From NCBI RefSeq assembly GCF_026914185.1, contig NC_070563.1, forward strand, positions 5,911,001 through 5,975,000: a DNA stretch of 64,000 nt, given 5' to 3'. Below are positions 1 to 11,429 of this stretch, one piece after another. The stretch comes from Puccinia triticina (taxonomy: Eukaryota > Basidiomycota > Pucciniomycetes > Pucciniales > Pucciniaceae). The notes beneath the pieces were generated by a model. The model made no database searches. It saw only the letters and a list, made by a program, of their open reading frames with translations, and was not told the DNA's origin. The translations under genes were made by a program, and so were the position numbers. Each line of letters opens with the position of its first letter. Position 1 is the first letter of the stretch.

Positions 1-112
1 AAATTAAAACAACATTTCTAGAATGGTACATATGAAATCATCACTTGAAAGTTTTATGATTTTATGATTTTATGCATTGAAAATTTTATGATTTCAACTT
101 TGAACACCCTTA
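1..112. repeat. Right half of a MITE (GTGTTCAAAGTTG family), cut by the window edge
   Basis: AT-rich sequence full of TTTATGATTTTATG words that ends in TTTGAACACCC. It matches the right half of the complete copy at 11112-11300, including the stretch AACATTTCTA-AATGGTACATATG and the ending TTTCAACTT-GAACACCC. The left half lies outside the window. It has no coding capacity. Assignment to the family rests on direct comparison of the two copies. Confidence 0.7.
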
Positions 113-160
113 CTTTGTTCTGTCTTCAGAAAGGTCAAAGTTTTTTTAATAGTACAATTA

Positions 161-337
161 TGGTGTTCAAAGTTGGTTTGCATAATTTTATGCATGCATA
201 AATCATAAAATCATAAAATCTTTTTTGCAGGGGATATGACTGTCTGATTATGTAATACAAAATTTCCTCACCAAAATATTTTTATGATTTTATGATTTAT
301 GCATGCATAAAATTATGCAAACCAACTTTGAACACCA
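161..337. mobile_element. MITE with about 59-bp perfect terminal inverted repeats
   Basis: The first 59 bases (from TGGTGTTCAAAGTTGG) recur as an exact reverse complement at the other end (to CCAACTTTGAACACCA), leaving a loop of about 60 bases. TA flanks both sides (159-160 and 338-339), the target duplication expected of Tc1/mariner-type elements. The terminal GTGTTCAAAGTTG is shared with the repeats at 1-112 and 11112-11300, so this is a diverged member of the same family. The perfect arms suggest a recent insertion or gene conversion. It encodes nothing. Confidence 0.8.
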
Positions 338-340
338 TAA

Positions 341-990
341 ATGGATCTGCTTGGGACCCAATGTTTTTACGTTAATACTTGCAGCCCCCGGAATAGTGCC
401 CGGCGGCCTGGATGTAAAGGCTGGAGTCATCCAGTGGATTGAGTTATAGGAAGATTTGTATTCTCTCAATGGCTTATGGGACACTGCGTGACCTTTGCTT
501 CTCTTTTCCTTGTGATTTTGTATTTGGAAGGCCTTGATGGAGTCAACCATTTCCATCGCGGGACTGTTAGATGTATGTAGATTGTACATACGAAGGCTGA
601 TTTTACGAAGCGGGTTGTTGGTTTTTAAAGACCATCTGGGTTGAAAGCGGCCTGCATCACACTTGGACTCTGTGAAAGGTCGATCCCGTGTGACAGGAAC
701 GCGATCGGACGAAGGATGTCGAAGAAAATGAGCAGCGCGCCCGAATGCGTGACTCACAATCGACTTCGCCCTCCGGATATGTCCATCCACGACGATTGCA
801 CGATATCCACGCTGAACGGAACCGACGATACCCAGCTGTAGAAGAACACCCCCCACGACCTCTCGCCCTCCCGTAATCCTCCCGATCGAGGCCGTGTCCA
901 GCGACGGACAAATCCGTGGAAACAAAAGAGTCCCCTCTTCGAAATAAACCTCGCTCGGCCATCGTTGACCGTCCGTGGCCGGCTAGAGAA
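341..990. other. Intergenic; upstream region of the 7-TM gene
   Basis: More GC-rich than its surroundings. A minus-strand frame stays open over most of it, but another minus frame is open too, the open frame runs into the MITE at 161-337, and no domain is recognisable. I treat it as the 5' flank of the gene starting at 991 and do not call a gene. Confidence 0.4.
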
Positions 991-2876
991 ATGTCAGCCC
1001 GGCATGCGTTCGGCCGCCGCCAGCAATGGGAGTCGCCGATGGAGGGTGGAATGGCGAGTGCAATTGGGGCCTATGCGGTCCATTCGCGATTCCTGGGCGT
1101 CAACCCTACGGTTCCTCACGACTTAATCGCGTGAGCTTAGAAATCTCCTCATTCATCACCCCTTTAATGATCAAGCTAAATGAATACTTCTTTGTGACTT
1201 TAAAAAATTTCGTTGTTTCGCATCGACCACTTTAGTTCGATGCTTTTCTGTCTGGTCTTCGCCGGATTGGCAGGCGGTTGCGTCTTCCTCGGAAGAAATC
1301 CTTTGCTCCGAACTATCTCCATGTACACCCTCTTCGCCGCCTCCTGTTTCCTCTTCTTGGCTTTCGCTATTCGCGCGGGGATATCAAACTCTTCAAGTCC
1401 TAAAAAATCTAGCTACATTGCTGAATCTCTCTTCCTCGTTTTCGCAGAGTTTTCTATCGTAAGTTTTTTTAGTCAAGTTCTCGCCTCTTTTGCTCAATCC
1501 ATTGATCAGATCCCCTCTCAAATATTCTTAGCTGGATGTATGGATGATGCGGATGCGAGACGAGTTGATAGACTTTTACGATGCTGTAAGCCGTGCATTT
1601 AGACTCTAACCTTTGTTCCTATAACATCCCCCCCCCCCCAAGAAAAACCAACGCTAACTGCTCTCATACTTCGGGCATTATTGTTTTTTGACGGAATGTG
1701 AAGTCATACAACCTCGACTTGCGCGGCCCGAAAGATTGGAAATCGGTTCTGAATGCATTCAAAAAACATGCGGAGACCCGATGTGTGCTCGTGACCAGAA
1801 CGATCATCGTGCCTCTATGCGTGATCCTGTACATCGTAGGCTACGCGACTTTACCGAATCCTGAGGATGGTGTACAAGCCGGACGACGTGGTGCCACCCG
1901 AGGTCTGCATATCCTTCCGCCCGGTGTCCCCAGCTAGCCTCGCGCATTTGCCCCACTCTAACACTTCCTTATCCCACACAGAGGTTGCTAGCTTCACGGT
2001 ATTTATTGTGCTTTGCACAATGCAAGCCGTCAGTCTTAAGCATGCCTGCTTCCAGCAACCACCTTGGATACCGTACACGATTCTCTTCGGGATAGCTCTC
2101 TTGCTATGGCTGCCGGCAATATGTGATTAAATCTCTCCAAATACCATTCAATTGTTTGTTTTTGCCTATTTCAGACAGGACCAGAGAGGAACTAATCGTA
2201 CCCCTGTCTCAAAGATGCGTTTTGTCTTCTGGCCGTCGTAAGCACTCACATATCTCCCGCCTGAAAGGCTCCCAAGCTTGTGCCAATTGGCGATTAACTG
2301 GACGAACTTCTTCTGCATGGCACAATAAGGCACTCGATAGCTCATCCTTCGTCCGATCGAAAACCTTCTTTTACGTTGGTTTCGGCTTCGCCCACGCTCT
2401 GGCGATTGGCATACTGATTGCCATGCATCGACAGAAGCGGATGTGGGAGTACGAACTCGGCCAGGAAAAAGAACATCCTGAGCCTGAGGTCGAGGAGTCA
2501 GTTTCTCTTTTCCTCCTAGGACTAACTACTTGTCTAACTGACCCTCGGTCTCAACATCTTTTGCATTCCTCAGGGTCGCTTAAACAGTACACCACCCCAC
2601 TAGTATATCACCCTTCTCACCCAATCTTCCTCACTTCTTGGACTAAAACTCGCAATTATGCTCGCTCAGTTACAATATATATCAGTTCCACCTCATCCAT
2701 AAAAATCAAGACATATTGTTTTACACCTGACATACCTTGTTCGTCTGCATCTTCTTGTGTGTGTACTACTCTGTTGTTTTTTTCGTATTTAACCAGGCAA
2801 GAAACGAGTGAAATCAACTTTCCAGTCAAAACTGCGCGAGGTGAAGTCTAGGAAGGAATGTGAGGTCCAGTATTGA
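991..2876 (+). CDS. Predicted seven-transmembrane protein, multi-exon, family not recognised
   Basis: Exons join in phase: 991-1130, 1236-1458, 1532-1585, then about 1704 onward, about 1982 onward, and a later block ending at a TGA at 2874-2876. Good GTGAGC, GTAAGT and GTAAGC donors support the first three junctions. The splice sites at about 1870-1980 and after 2500 have alternatives, so the 3' half is approximate. The spliced product shows seven hydrophobic spans, starting LIASMLFCLVFAGLAGG, TISMYTLFAASCFLFLAF, SLFLVFAEFSI, IIVPLCVILYIVGYA, ASFTVFIVLC, YTILFGIALLLWL and FFYVGFGFAHALAIGIL, followed by a charged acidic then basic tail. This is receptor- or transporter-like topology at a membrane, but I cannot name a family. 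The ATG at 991 is the first that splices in frame to the first span. Confidence 0.65.
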
Positions 2877-3340
2877 ATCGTCTTCTGTAAACAGACATAG
2901 AAAGCACTTTAATCTAGCAAGATAATCGATATTTGCCCGCATCGTACAGGCATGTGTTTTATCTGAGTTGACAGATTTTCGGATCCCTTTCCTTTGGAGC
3001 GCACAAGCTTCATAAAGTCCCTCGTCAACGAAAGAAATCATACACATCACATTAATACAGCCTCCAACACTACCAACCCCATGAATGATTTTTAAAAACA
3101 TATTGTCATACGGAGATGTTCATGCAGAGCATAATACAACAAAGAGAAGGAAGAAAAAAAACCCACAGGCTGGTTTATTATTTGGCTTAGGAAACGGCTG
3201 GAAATAATGATAGTGGTACAACACCTAGCTTAACCTATATATACCATTGGCAAGATTATAAGACTAGGTGGGAGAGAGAAGATGATGCCTGGGAGAGGTC
3301 GATGAGAATGATCGTTGTCGGATAGAGTCAAACGAGCGGA
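2877..3340. other. Intergenic, no gene seen
   Basis: Lies between the converging 3' ends of the 7-TM gene (+) and the next gene (-). No frame here resembles coding sequence. Confidence 0.5.
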
Positions 3341-4454
3341 CTAGTCAGCGGGTAAGATTCGTCGAGGAAGTTCGTCAGGACCCCTGGTGAATCCGGCTTG
3401 ATAGGCTAATTCCCAGGCTCTCTGGACATCAGGCTCGTCGTTCTCGGTAATTATTATTTTATCGTCATCTTCCTCTGCTTCTTCACCACATCTTGTTTCG
3501 AATTCATTTGCTTCTTCCATTTGATGTTCGCATTCTCGACTGTTCATTCCAGTTGAGCTAAACCGGCAAGCCGTTAATATTTCAGCAAGCCCTGCTATGT
3601 ACATCGTTTTCTGCTGGTAAAGAAACAAAGTGATGGAAGATACTTACTGTATGCTCAGTCGACTCAGAGACTCAGTGGTTGCAAGTTCACGCTCCCGGTG
3701 CAAGTTTTGCTCCTGTAATCTGATCGATTGTGACATTGACATGCCAGCCAACAAGGAGTCGGATGTAGGAACCTAGGGGAAAAAGAAAACCAAATGAGAG
3801 CTGATTCTGAGGCTAGAACGGAGAGGGGAACGACGAACAAATGATTGTTCCTGGATTAGCCGTTTCTTGAACCCCACAATCCCTTCAGAACCGATGCTCC
3901 GCGCCTGGTTGTCATTCCGATAGAAAGGCTGGGTCGAGGTAGATGTAGAAGGGGTGGGATCTTCGTTGGTGGATTGAGATAACTGGTTCAAGCGAGTTAA
4001 TATCTTGCTTTCAAATTGTTTCAATATTAGAGCGGTTTCAGAAGTCTCTGGGAACCCACTGCAAAATTATCATCGTTTGCGTATCAAGTTCCACAAAGTG
4101 GATTGAACATTTTGTTTTTATCAGTCGATTTTTCAGATTTATATTATCAGAGTGAATGTGAATTAAAAAAAAGCAAAATAAGCAACTATCAGTACGCATC
4201 TCTTTTATGGCAGTTGGGCTATGATAATACCTAGATACATAAATAACTTACGAGGTTGCAAGGGTCCTTTGACATGATTCTAAACTCTTCTGTAGTTGCT
4301 GAGGAGAGCTATTTCTGATCGAGAGGTCCTGTTCCTTGAGTCTTTGTTGGAGCGATTTCTTGATGAAAGGGGACTGTGTCTGATGGCCACGCTGGGAAGG
4401 TCTCATGTTGAGGGAGATGAGTAGAGATGTTGCAGGTGAAGAGCCGATTGTCAA
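3341..4454 (-). CDS. Hypothetical Ser/Gln-rich protein, multi-exon
   Basis: The 3' part is well supported. The exon 3772-3648 (SDSLLAGMSMSQSIRLQEQN...) ends in a GTAAGT donor at phase 2 and joins the exon 3557-3341 (STGMNSRECEHQMEEANE...), which carries an acidic run EEAEEDDD and ends ILPAD-stop. Upstream open blocks at 4024-3773 and 4454-4250 (ending LESCQRTLATS before a GTAAGT donor) look like earlier exons, but their junctions are not resolved and the start is unknown. The protein is rich in Ser, Gln and charged residues and looks largely disordered. I see no domain and do not assign a function. Confidence 0.5.
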
Positions 4455-4504
4455 CGGATGCCAACCGAGGAGTTCTTATGTATGCGCCGAGGTGATTTTG
4501 CATA

Positions 4505-6152
4505 ACCCCGTATGCAATTTCGAAGGTCCGGCCGCGTATCGCACCTCCTGACCTCGGATTTCAGATAGTGTTTCAACTTTGAGGATCATCATCAACCCTG
4601 TCAATCCGGACTTGGTGATCATAAGCGGGCATAATGAAATCGACAAAGCAAACAAACAATAAAATACATATTCCAGAGCCTCGAGTCGTTTGAGCCCCTC
4701 TGATCCACATTTCATATGACCCAGGAGCCAGGATGGGTGCAGAACGGGGACAAACAATTGCAATTACAAGTTTGCTCCTGAGTCCTCTCATTTTTTTCCT
4801 TGAAGTATATATCTTGTCTTAGTGTTTTTTCCAGGTGTTTCACACAAAGAGACCTTCAAACTCTTGACGCAGATATGCACTTGTATGTATTCCAAGCTAT
4901 TCCAACTGAACAAAGCTGAATCAAGGTGAACAACATATGGGCCAGAAAAATGTGGAAGGCTCAATATTTATCCGCGCTTCATTTCCGTGACACACCGTCA
5001 GATGATTTTGTGGGTCTCAGCCACACTATTGGACAAGGGCATGTCAAGAATTGACAGGTCTTGTGAAGAGTAATGTTTCATATGAATACATATATTGAAC
5101 TCCTGTGTGCAGTTGCAGTATCTAGATGCATGTTGCAGGCCAAACAAAGTGGCTTCATTGAAATTTTGCAAATGAAGTGTGTACCCGGTCACATCCTGAT
5201 TCCTCCCACATCCAAAATCTTGACGGACTGATTGTGGAGCCCGTTTGTTGTGTCATAGACTCATAACCAAGCATCATCAATCATTTTGTGTGGCAAACTT
5301 GCCCCTCCGCAAAAATCAAGATTTCACCATGTTATCACCTGATTTCAGCATACTTCCAAAATTTGGCTACAGCAAACTCAGATGTGGCCTTATTGAATTT
5401 ATCAGATTGAAACACAGTGTTACAGATGAGTTTTATGCAACTACATAGAACTCAGTCATTTGGTACACACTTTATAGTAGGACAGTTCACATCTGAAACT
5501 TTAGAGACTCTCCTGATTGGTTGTGTTGCTGATGTAACAAACCTCTAGCACAACACTCCAGCCAATTTTTTACATAGGCATGCTGATGGTGTATCAACTG
5601 TTGAGATACTAGAGTATCTCTATACTTTGTGTATGCTTCTATGCTCTTCACCCACAACTCAGCCTGTATACTAGTCACGTATAGTCATGGATGTTAAAGG
5701 TTGCCAGGTTAAATGGGATATTGATTGTATCTTGTACTGCAATTTACTTTGTATGGCCATGATGACAAAACATGTGTTGAATAATTAAATAGTGATGGAG
5801 TGTGTTTTGGTGATCTAATAGTGGTTTAAATGTAAATAACAGCAGAAATGACCATGTTTATAAGATTAGGGCCCTGTTTGTTGGTGTTATTATTAATGCA
5901 AAATAACTGTGGTAAAATCCAGTGAATTATTTGAAAGAATTCATTTTTTATGGTAAGAATTTTCACATTTCATGAGTTTCTTTTTAATTATCAAACCAAA
6001 TTATGATTTAACACACTGGGCCTGGAAGTGGATCTACACTTCTTGGTGATATGTATGAATTTTTTGGCAAGAAGGGTATCTTGGCACACTCCTAGATGAT
6101 CTTTTGAAAGCTCAAGCTTGGGACTGTCCTCATTTTTTTGAATCATGTAATT
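4505..6152. other. Intergenic, no gene seen
   Basis: AT-rich sequence with only short random-looking frames on both strands. No repeat with a second copy in the window and no coding signature was found. Confidence 0.5.
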
Positions 6153-7631
6153 CTAGTCCCACTGCAGCTCCAATGCGTTTCTATGATTTAAATTTAACGG
6201 AGTATAAAAATTACGACACATTGAAGAAAGATCATCATAAATGTTTTGGACATGCGTAAAGAGTTTTTCTCGGTGCACGGGGGTGGCTCCCTTGGTGTTG
6301 AGCAACAGAAAGCTTTGAATTCGTTTCACACTGATGTCCGTCTGCGCGCCAGTCTCCAGGAACTCAAATAGGCCGGTATCTCCACTTCGAACCTTAGTTT
6401 GAGAGACTTGATTGACCAATAATTTCCTTCTGATTTTGTTATTTTTAAATGGGCTCATCTCCGTTTGAATGAATTTCAGCATCTGAATGATTGAATGCAC
6501 TTTTTCTTGCCAAATATCCATCTCACGTCTGGCGTCTTCTACTCAATTATCAATCAGAAACAATTCACGTCAACAATCAAATTTACCTCGAGTCTATGCA
6601 TAATTCCCAGCATTCTTTGAGTTCAAGACTAAATTTAACACAATAATTAACTTACTGTAATATCTGGAAGCCGACGAAATCATTGCTTTCAAACATTCCA
6701 AAATCTCAATTTTAACTAATCTGAAAATGGGCAGAGATGCGTATGTTTTGTAGATTTTCAACTCGTTGTTTAGATAGGTGTTTGCAACGAGATTGGGTTG
6801 GTTTGAACCTATGCGACTGCTATAAACATCGCAGATAAAATTCTGTACCAGATGCGCAAACGTCTCTGGTGTTTGTTTGTATTTCATTTCCTCGGACGCG
6901 AACCGTGTTAAAAGGAGATACAAATCTTCAGGCGCAAGAAATGGAACCTCTAGATATATGATCGCGTTAACAATTTGTGTGATACCGAGTTCTAGTTCTC
7001 CTGCGTAAGAAATAAGAGTCAAAGCGGATTTTTGCAGTGATATTAAACAGTGAGAATCAGCATGAGTTGGAGCCACGTTCTATATCCATCAAACAAATTC
7101 TGAAGAATATGATGATTAGTGCAGGGGATCCTTACCAATAAAATATGCAACTTCAGGCATTGATTTCCATTGGTTAAGTTTGTCCATTTGGTCCAGTTGA
7201 AGCTGATTGATACTTGGATTAACTGTGGGATGCCCTATGGTATGATCTTTGCGCGACTCTTTTCGGAATTCTCGTTCTGGAGCAGTCGTACTACTTTTAC
7301 CCTTTGAGGCAATCTGAGGATAGACTCGTCCAAAGCAGCACTGCCGCGAAGTGTCTCTTCCTAAGCTTTTGAGAACTAGTTTTGACGCTATATGAGCCAT
7401 CTTGGACGTAGTATCTTTCAGTGTTGATTTAGATCTAGACAGTGGGTCATCCAGACGATGACTGGCACTTGAAGTAATTGATATGGGTTGTTGAAGAGGT
7501 TCGGGCAGGGAGTAGGTAGCATGCAGTCCTGGCAGTCCTGGCAGACTGCCTACACTTACTTTGACATAAGTTAGTATGAGAAATGAGTAGAAGTATGTCA
7601 AAATCGCGCTTGTGGCTCGCGAATATTTCAT
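6153..7631 (-). CDS. Predicted secreted protein, 409 aa, three exons
   Basis: The exons 7631-7136, 7000-6656 and 6541-6153 splice in phase through GTAAGG and GTAAGT donors and total 1230 bases (409 aa plus stop). An alternative third acceptor three bases further on would remove one residue. The N-terminus MKYSRATSAILTYFYSFLIL continues TYVKVSVGS and has the basic, hydrophobic, small-residue layout of a signal peptide, so export is inferred. The middle is Ser/Thr/Lys-rich. The second half is helical and conserved-looking (ELELGITQIVNAIIYLEVPF, FRLVKIEILECLKAMI, MDIWQEKVHSIIQMLKF). No catalytic motif or known domain is visible. In a plant-pathogenic rust a secreted orphan protein like this would be an effector candidate; that is inference only. 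Confidence 0.75.
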
Positions 7632-8666
7632 TGGATCCTATGATGATGATGAGAATCAGTTGCGGATAAGACAGCCCTTCGAAGGTCAGAAATACCGAAG
7701 ACTTTATAGCTCTAGCGTCTGTTGGGGCACGCTGATGACAAGCTGGAATTATGGACGGGAGGACTCACTGCGGATGATGTCAAGCCATCTGATATACTTT
7801 TTTGACATTCTAAAGTTAGAAACACCGAACGGAAGACACCGACGTTTTCTCGTTTCATCCTTAGCACCCATACATACAAGGCGACGCCGCGCGATCAGTG
7901 GGATAAATCAGGATAAATGAACGTCAGACCACTCGGAAGGTTTGATACCTCTGACAGTAGCACCAAGTCTCTGCGGACGGAGATCAACGAAGCTTGTGTG
8001 AAGATCGAGCGCCTGCAACCGCATGTGCAAGATTATTTTATCCTTAGGAAAAAGAGCCAAGATGGATGAAAAGAGGAGAACAAGTAAGTTCAAATGCAGT
8101 GCATGAAAAGAAATCAAGTGTTTCATTTTACCGAGGTCGTGCGTCATGCGCGGTGCACTGGAAAACGGGGATGGCCATTATTGAGGTTCGATGGTACATA
8201 AGCTTCCCTTTCACCCTCGCGATCTACATAGGGCGCCAATCTCGTACAATTGAAGGCTGCTTCCGCGTTGTTGGAAGCCCCAGAGGGCCCCACTATTACG
8301 TGATATTCAAAAAAGATGGGCCTGTCGGAGCTCTGCCGGGCCGCCGGCCCTTGCCGGCCATTTCAAAAATTTAAACCCAGTATATGTGTGTTTGTACGTG
8401 TTGTTAACCATGCATGTCTTGCATATTAAATATGTATCGTGCCCCCCGGAAGGTCTGGTGCACTGGTGTGTACGCCGCCCTGCCGCCGGGTGGAGTAGAA
8501 ATAGCAGTTGTCTCGCCAAAGACTTGCAGACAATCTCCATATCATCTTTCCACCAGACATATTTTCTGGGTCGGCTTCGACTTCTCCATCTGACATACCA
8601 AGTTTTCTCCATTATTCTTTCGGCAAGATATACCAACCCTTTGAACGAACTTTTTGATTTAAAGAG
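7632..8666. other. Intergenic between divergent genes
   Basis: Lies between the starts of the secreted-protein gene (-) and the PLP-enzyme gene (+), so it should hold both promoters. Short open frames on both strands overlap each other and show no domain. No repeat was recognised. Confidence 0.5.
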
Positions 8667-10585
8667 ATGTCTGAATCTAACAGAAAACTATCGCCACGAA
8701 ATCACCCTCTACCCCGGAGCCCGTTGACCCGAGCCATCCATTCCGAAGGCTCTGGGTTACAAGACATAACCACCGCAACTTTCGGCCCAGCAGTTGGGCC
8801 GGATATCACCGTCTCGACTACCTTCCGTATCCAGCCTCCATCCGATCTCGTCGCTCTTCAGCAGAAACTTGGAGAGTTACACGCGCACTCAGGTCTCAGC
8901 TCCAACAATGCCAATACCCCCAGCTTGTCCGGTCCAGGGGACTCGTCCCACTCTACTAGATCTCCTCTGGGGAGTTTACACGCTTATAGGAGGTAGGCGC
9001 TCATATGTCCGGATTGCTTATTTTGCCTTTTCTCAGTGTTGACTTGAAGATTGTTATATAGACATTCGCAACCGGTCTTGGCCCAGACAGAAAAAACTCT
9101 CGGGAGCATTTTGGTATATGAATCTTCCACTTTGTTGTGTTCAACAATAACATTTCTGATCCAACGTATTTCTTCCTAACCTTTCAGAACGGGGAAGTTT
9201 TGGTTTATTCCTCCGGGCTGTCAGCCGCTTTTGCTGCACTTATGCACCTCAGTCCAGACGTGATCGCGATCCGTGATGGTTATCGAGGCTGCCATGAAGT
9301 ACGTCTGTTGGAAATTTGATTGGTTTCACCCCATGATTTGAGAGCCAGCTGCTAATGCATCGCCTTGCCCATCTCAGACAATTAAGCGATACTGCCAATT
9401 AAGGGGCATGAATGAAAGGAACTCAGTGGAAGTCAAAGTGATTGATCTTGATGATGCATACCCCCTTCCGGAAAGCGGGTTGAGGGTTCTCGTGTGGCTC
9501 GAAACTCCAGTCAATCCCACCGGAGAGTGTCGCGATATTCAAGCTTGTTGAGTGATCTAATACTGTCGACCGCTTTAACATATTGTCGTCGCTGATTGAA
9601 CTCTTCCCCACGCGTGCCCAGATGCTCGAAAAGTTCGACAATGCTCAGCGGGTTCCGAACTGCTGGTCGATTCGACGCTTGCACCCCCACCGTTATCGAA
9701 TCCGTTTGCCTTTGGGGCCGACCTGGTCTTGTACAGTGGCTCGAAGTACTTCGGCGGCCACTCTGACACGCTCTGCGGAATCCTTGTGACGCACAAGTCA
9801 AACCCATCTCGCTGGCGCCGGTTATGGAACGACCGGACGCACCTCGGCATGCTCCCCGGCTCACTCGAAAGCTGGCTGCTCTTGCGCTCAATCAAAACAC
9901 TCCAGCTTCGTGTTATCCATCAGTCCGATACCGCCACCCGATTGGCTGTTTGGCTGAACAGCCTCACCGAAAGAGACTATCGCTCCGACACCGATCCTGA
10001 CGAGACCCGCCGACTAGTCACGCGTGTCTGGCACTCTTCCTTCCAGGACGGCGGCCGTTGGGTTGGCTTTGATTCACAAACCAACGCACCTCGTCAAATG
10101 ATGGGGGGCGGCTCACCTTGCTTCTCCTTCATGCTCCGACGGGCCATCCATGCCAAATGGCTTCCATACCTCACCCAGCTTTTTATTGTAAGATGATTCA
10201 TCCTCTCTTCTCCAGAATATTTAACCTGATCCCTCTTCTCACTTTTGCCCATAAATAGCCAGCCACATCTGTAGGCGGGGTAGAATCACTCATTCAGCAC
10301 CAAGTCCAAGCCGAGCCTTCCGCAGACCCTCGAATCGGTGAGTAAAGATCTTTCCGTGTCTTTCAGAGCCTCATGTGGGCCAGCGGTTTAGTTGCTGATC
10401 GAGACACTCCCAACAGTCCGAATAAGTGTGGGCTTGGAAGACTTTCAGGATTTGAAGAATGACCTCATTCAAGCATTTGATAAAGTTATCAGGGTGAGTG
10501 GAATCGATAGACCGTATTTCGAGAATAGTCTCAGCTCACCAAGTCTGCTTATATCTAGTACGAACGCCACCACAGCAAATTGTGA
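8667..10585 (+). CDS. Cys/Met-metabolism PLP-dependent enzyme (cystathionine gamma-synthase/lyase-like)
   Basis: Eight exons join in phase: 8667-8992, 9062-9113, 9188-9298, 9378-9546, 9622-10187, 10259-10337, 10417-10493 and 10559-10585, giving 468 aa. The fold family is clear from VYSSGLSAAFAALMHL (cofactor phosphate-binding region), LETPVNPTGE, LLVDSTLAPPPLSNPFAFGA (Asp contacting the pyridine ring), SGSKYFGGHSD with the PLP lysine near residue 261, GSLESWLLLRSIKTL, and the C-terminal VGGVESLIQH and VRISVGLEDFQDLKNDL. Family members interconvert cysteine, cystathionine and homocysteine in the cytosol; fungal paralogues differ in the direction catalysed, so the exact reaction is not assigned. 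The first 110 residues are extended and Ser/Pro-rich. All core motifs are intact. The weakest junction is the GTTGAG donor at 9547. Confidence 0.9.
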
Positions 10586-11111
10586 TTGGGTTTTCAACCG
10601 CATCATTCAAGCACATCTACTCGATCTCATCTGCTGGCAATGATGTTCCTGAAGGGTGTCTACCCAAGTACCAAAAGCCGGCTAGCCTTGCTAAAATTTA
10701 AAATCCTTCTATCCGATCAAGATCAAGTAGGAGATTGTGGTTTGCTTACATCTAACGAAACTGTCCACGATAAAAAAACAAATCACAAAAACCCCTGTGC
10801 TGTTTCTCATGCCAAATTTAGGACTGCCTGATTATCTTGAATATCTAGCTATAGTTGAATATACATACACGTAAAGAATTGTGCTTGAAGTTTCGGCAAC
10901 TTTGTAGCACTAACTTGTATGCTTCTTGTTAATGAGAAAAGAGAACGAGTCTATCATGAACTTTGCGCCCTCTACTCTTTGGCAAAATAATGCATGTTGT
11001 CAACCTCCATGCAGAGAAACTCAAGAATATACCATTTTGTATTATGTTGGACAAAGGATATAAGGATGACAAGAATGCACCATTTTTGTATTATGTTGAA
11101 AGTTTCATTTA
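10586..11111. other. 3' flank of the PLP-enzyme gene, no gene seen
   Basis: AT-rich sequence without coding signature, ending at the MITE. Confidence 0.5.
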
Positions 11112-11300
11112 GGGTGTTCAAAGTTGACTTGCATAAAATCATAACACCATAAAATCATAAAATTCTGAGCTGAAAAAAATATTTACCACCCAAACACTCA
11201 AATTACAGCAACATTTCTATAATGGTACATATGAAATCATCACTTGAAAGTTTTATGATTTTATGTGTTGAAAATTTTATGATTTCAACTTCGAACACCC
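11112..11300. mobile_element. Complete MITE, GTGTTCAAAGTTG family
   Basis: About 189 bp with terminal inverted repeats GGGTGTTCAAAGTTGA and TCAACTTCGAACACCC (one mismatch), flanked by TA on each side. The interior is AT-rich with repeated ATAAAATCAT words and has no coding capacity. Its right half is nearly identical to 1-112. TA duplication and this structure fit a Tc1/mariner-type non-autonomous element, but no transposase of that type is present in the window. Confidence 0.75.
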
Positions 11301-11429
11301 TAATCGCAATTCACTAAGACTAATTGAAAAAGAGAAAATCAGAGGAAGACAAAACTGAGAAAAAAAATCACAGAAAAGAAAAATATCCATACAGAGAATA
11401 ACACATCACAAAAATCAGCCCCCCCCCCC

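Noticed and set aside
290..977. Long minus-strand open frame upstream of the 7-TM gene
   Set aside because: It has no ATG-initiated start in the open part, ends inside a MITE, competes with another open minus frame in GC-rich DNA and shows no domain.
6588..6594. A 7-base micro-exon (ACTCGAG) with acceptor and donor-like flanks in the secreted-protein gene
   Set aside because: Including it shifts the frame of the last exon into stops; skipping it gives a clean phase-1 junction.
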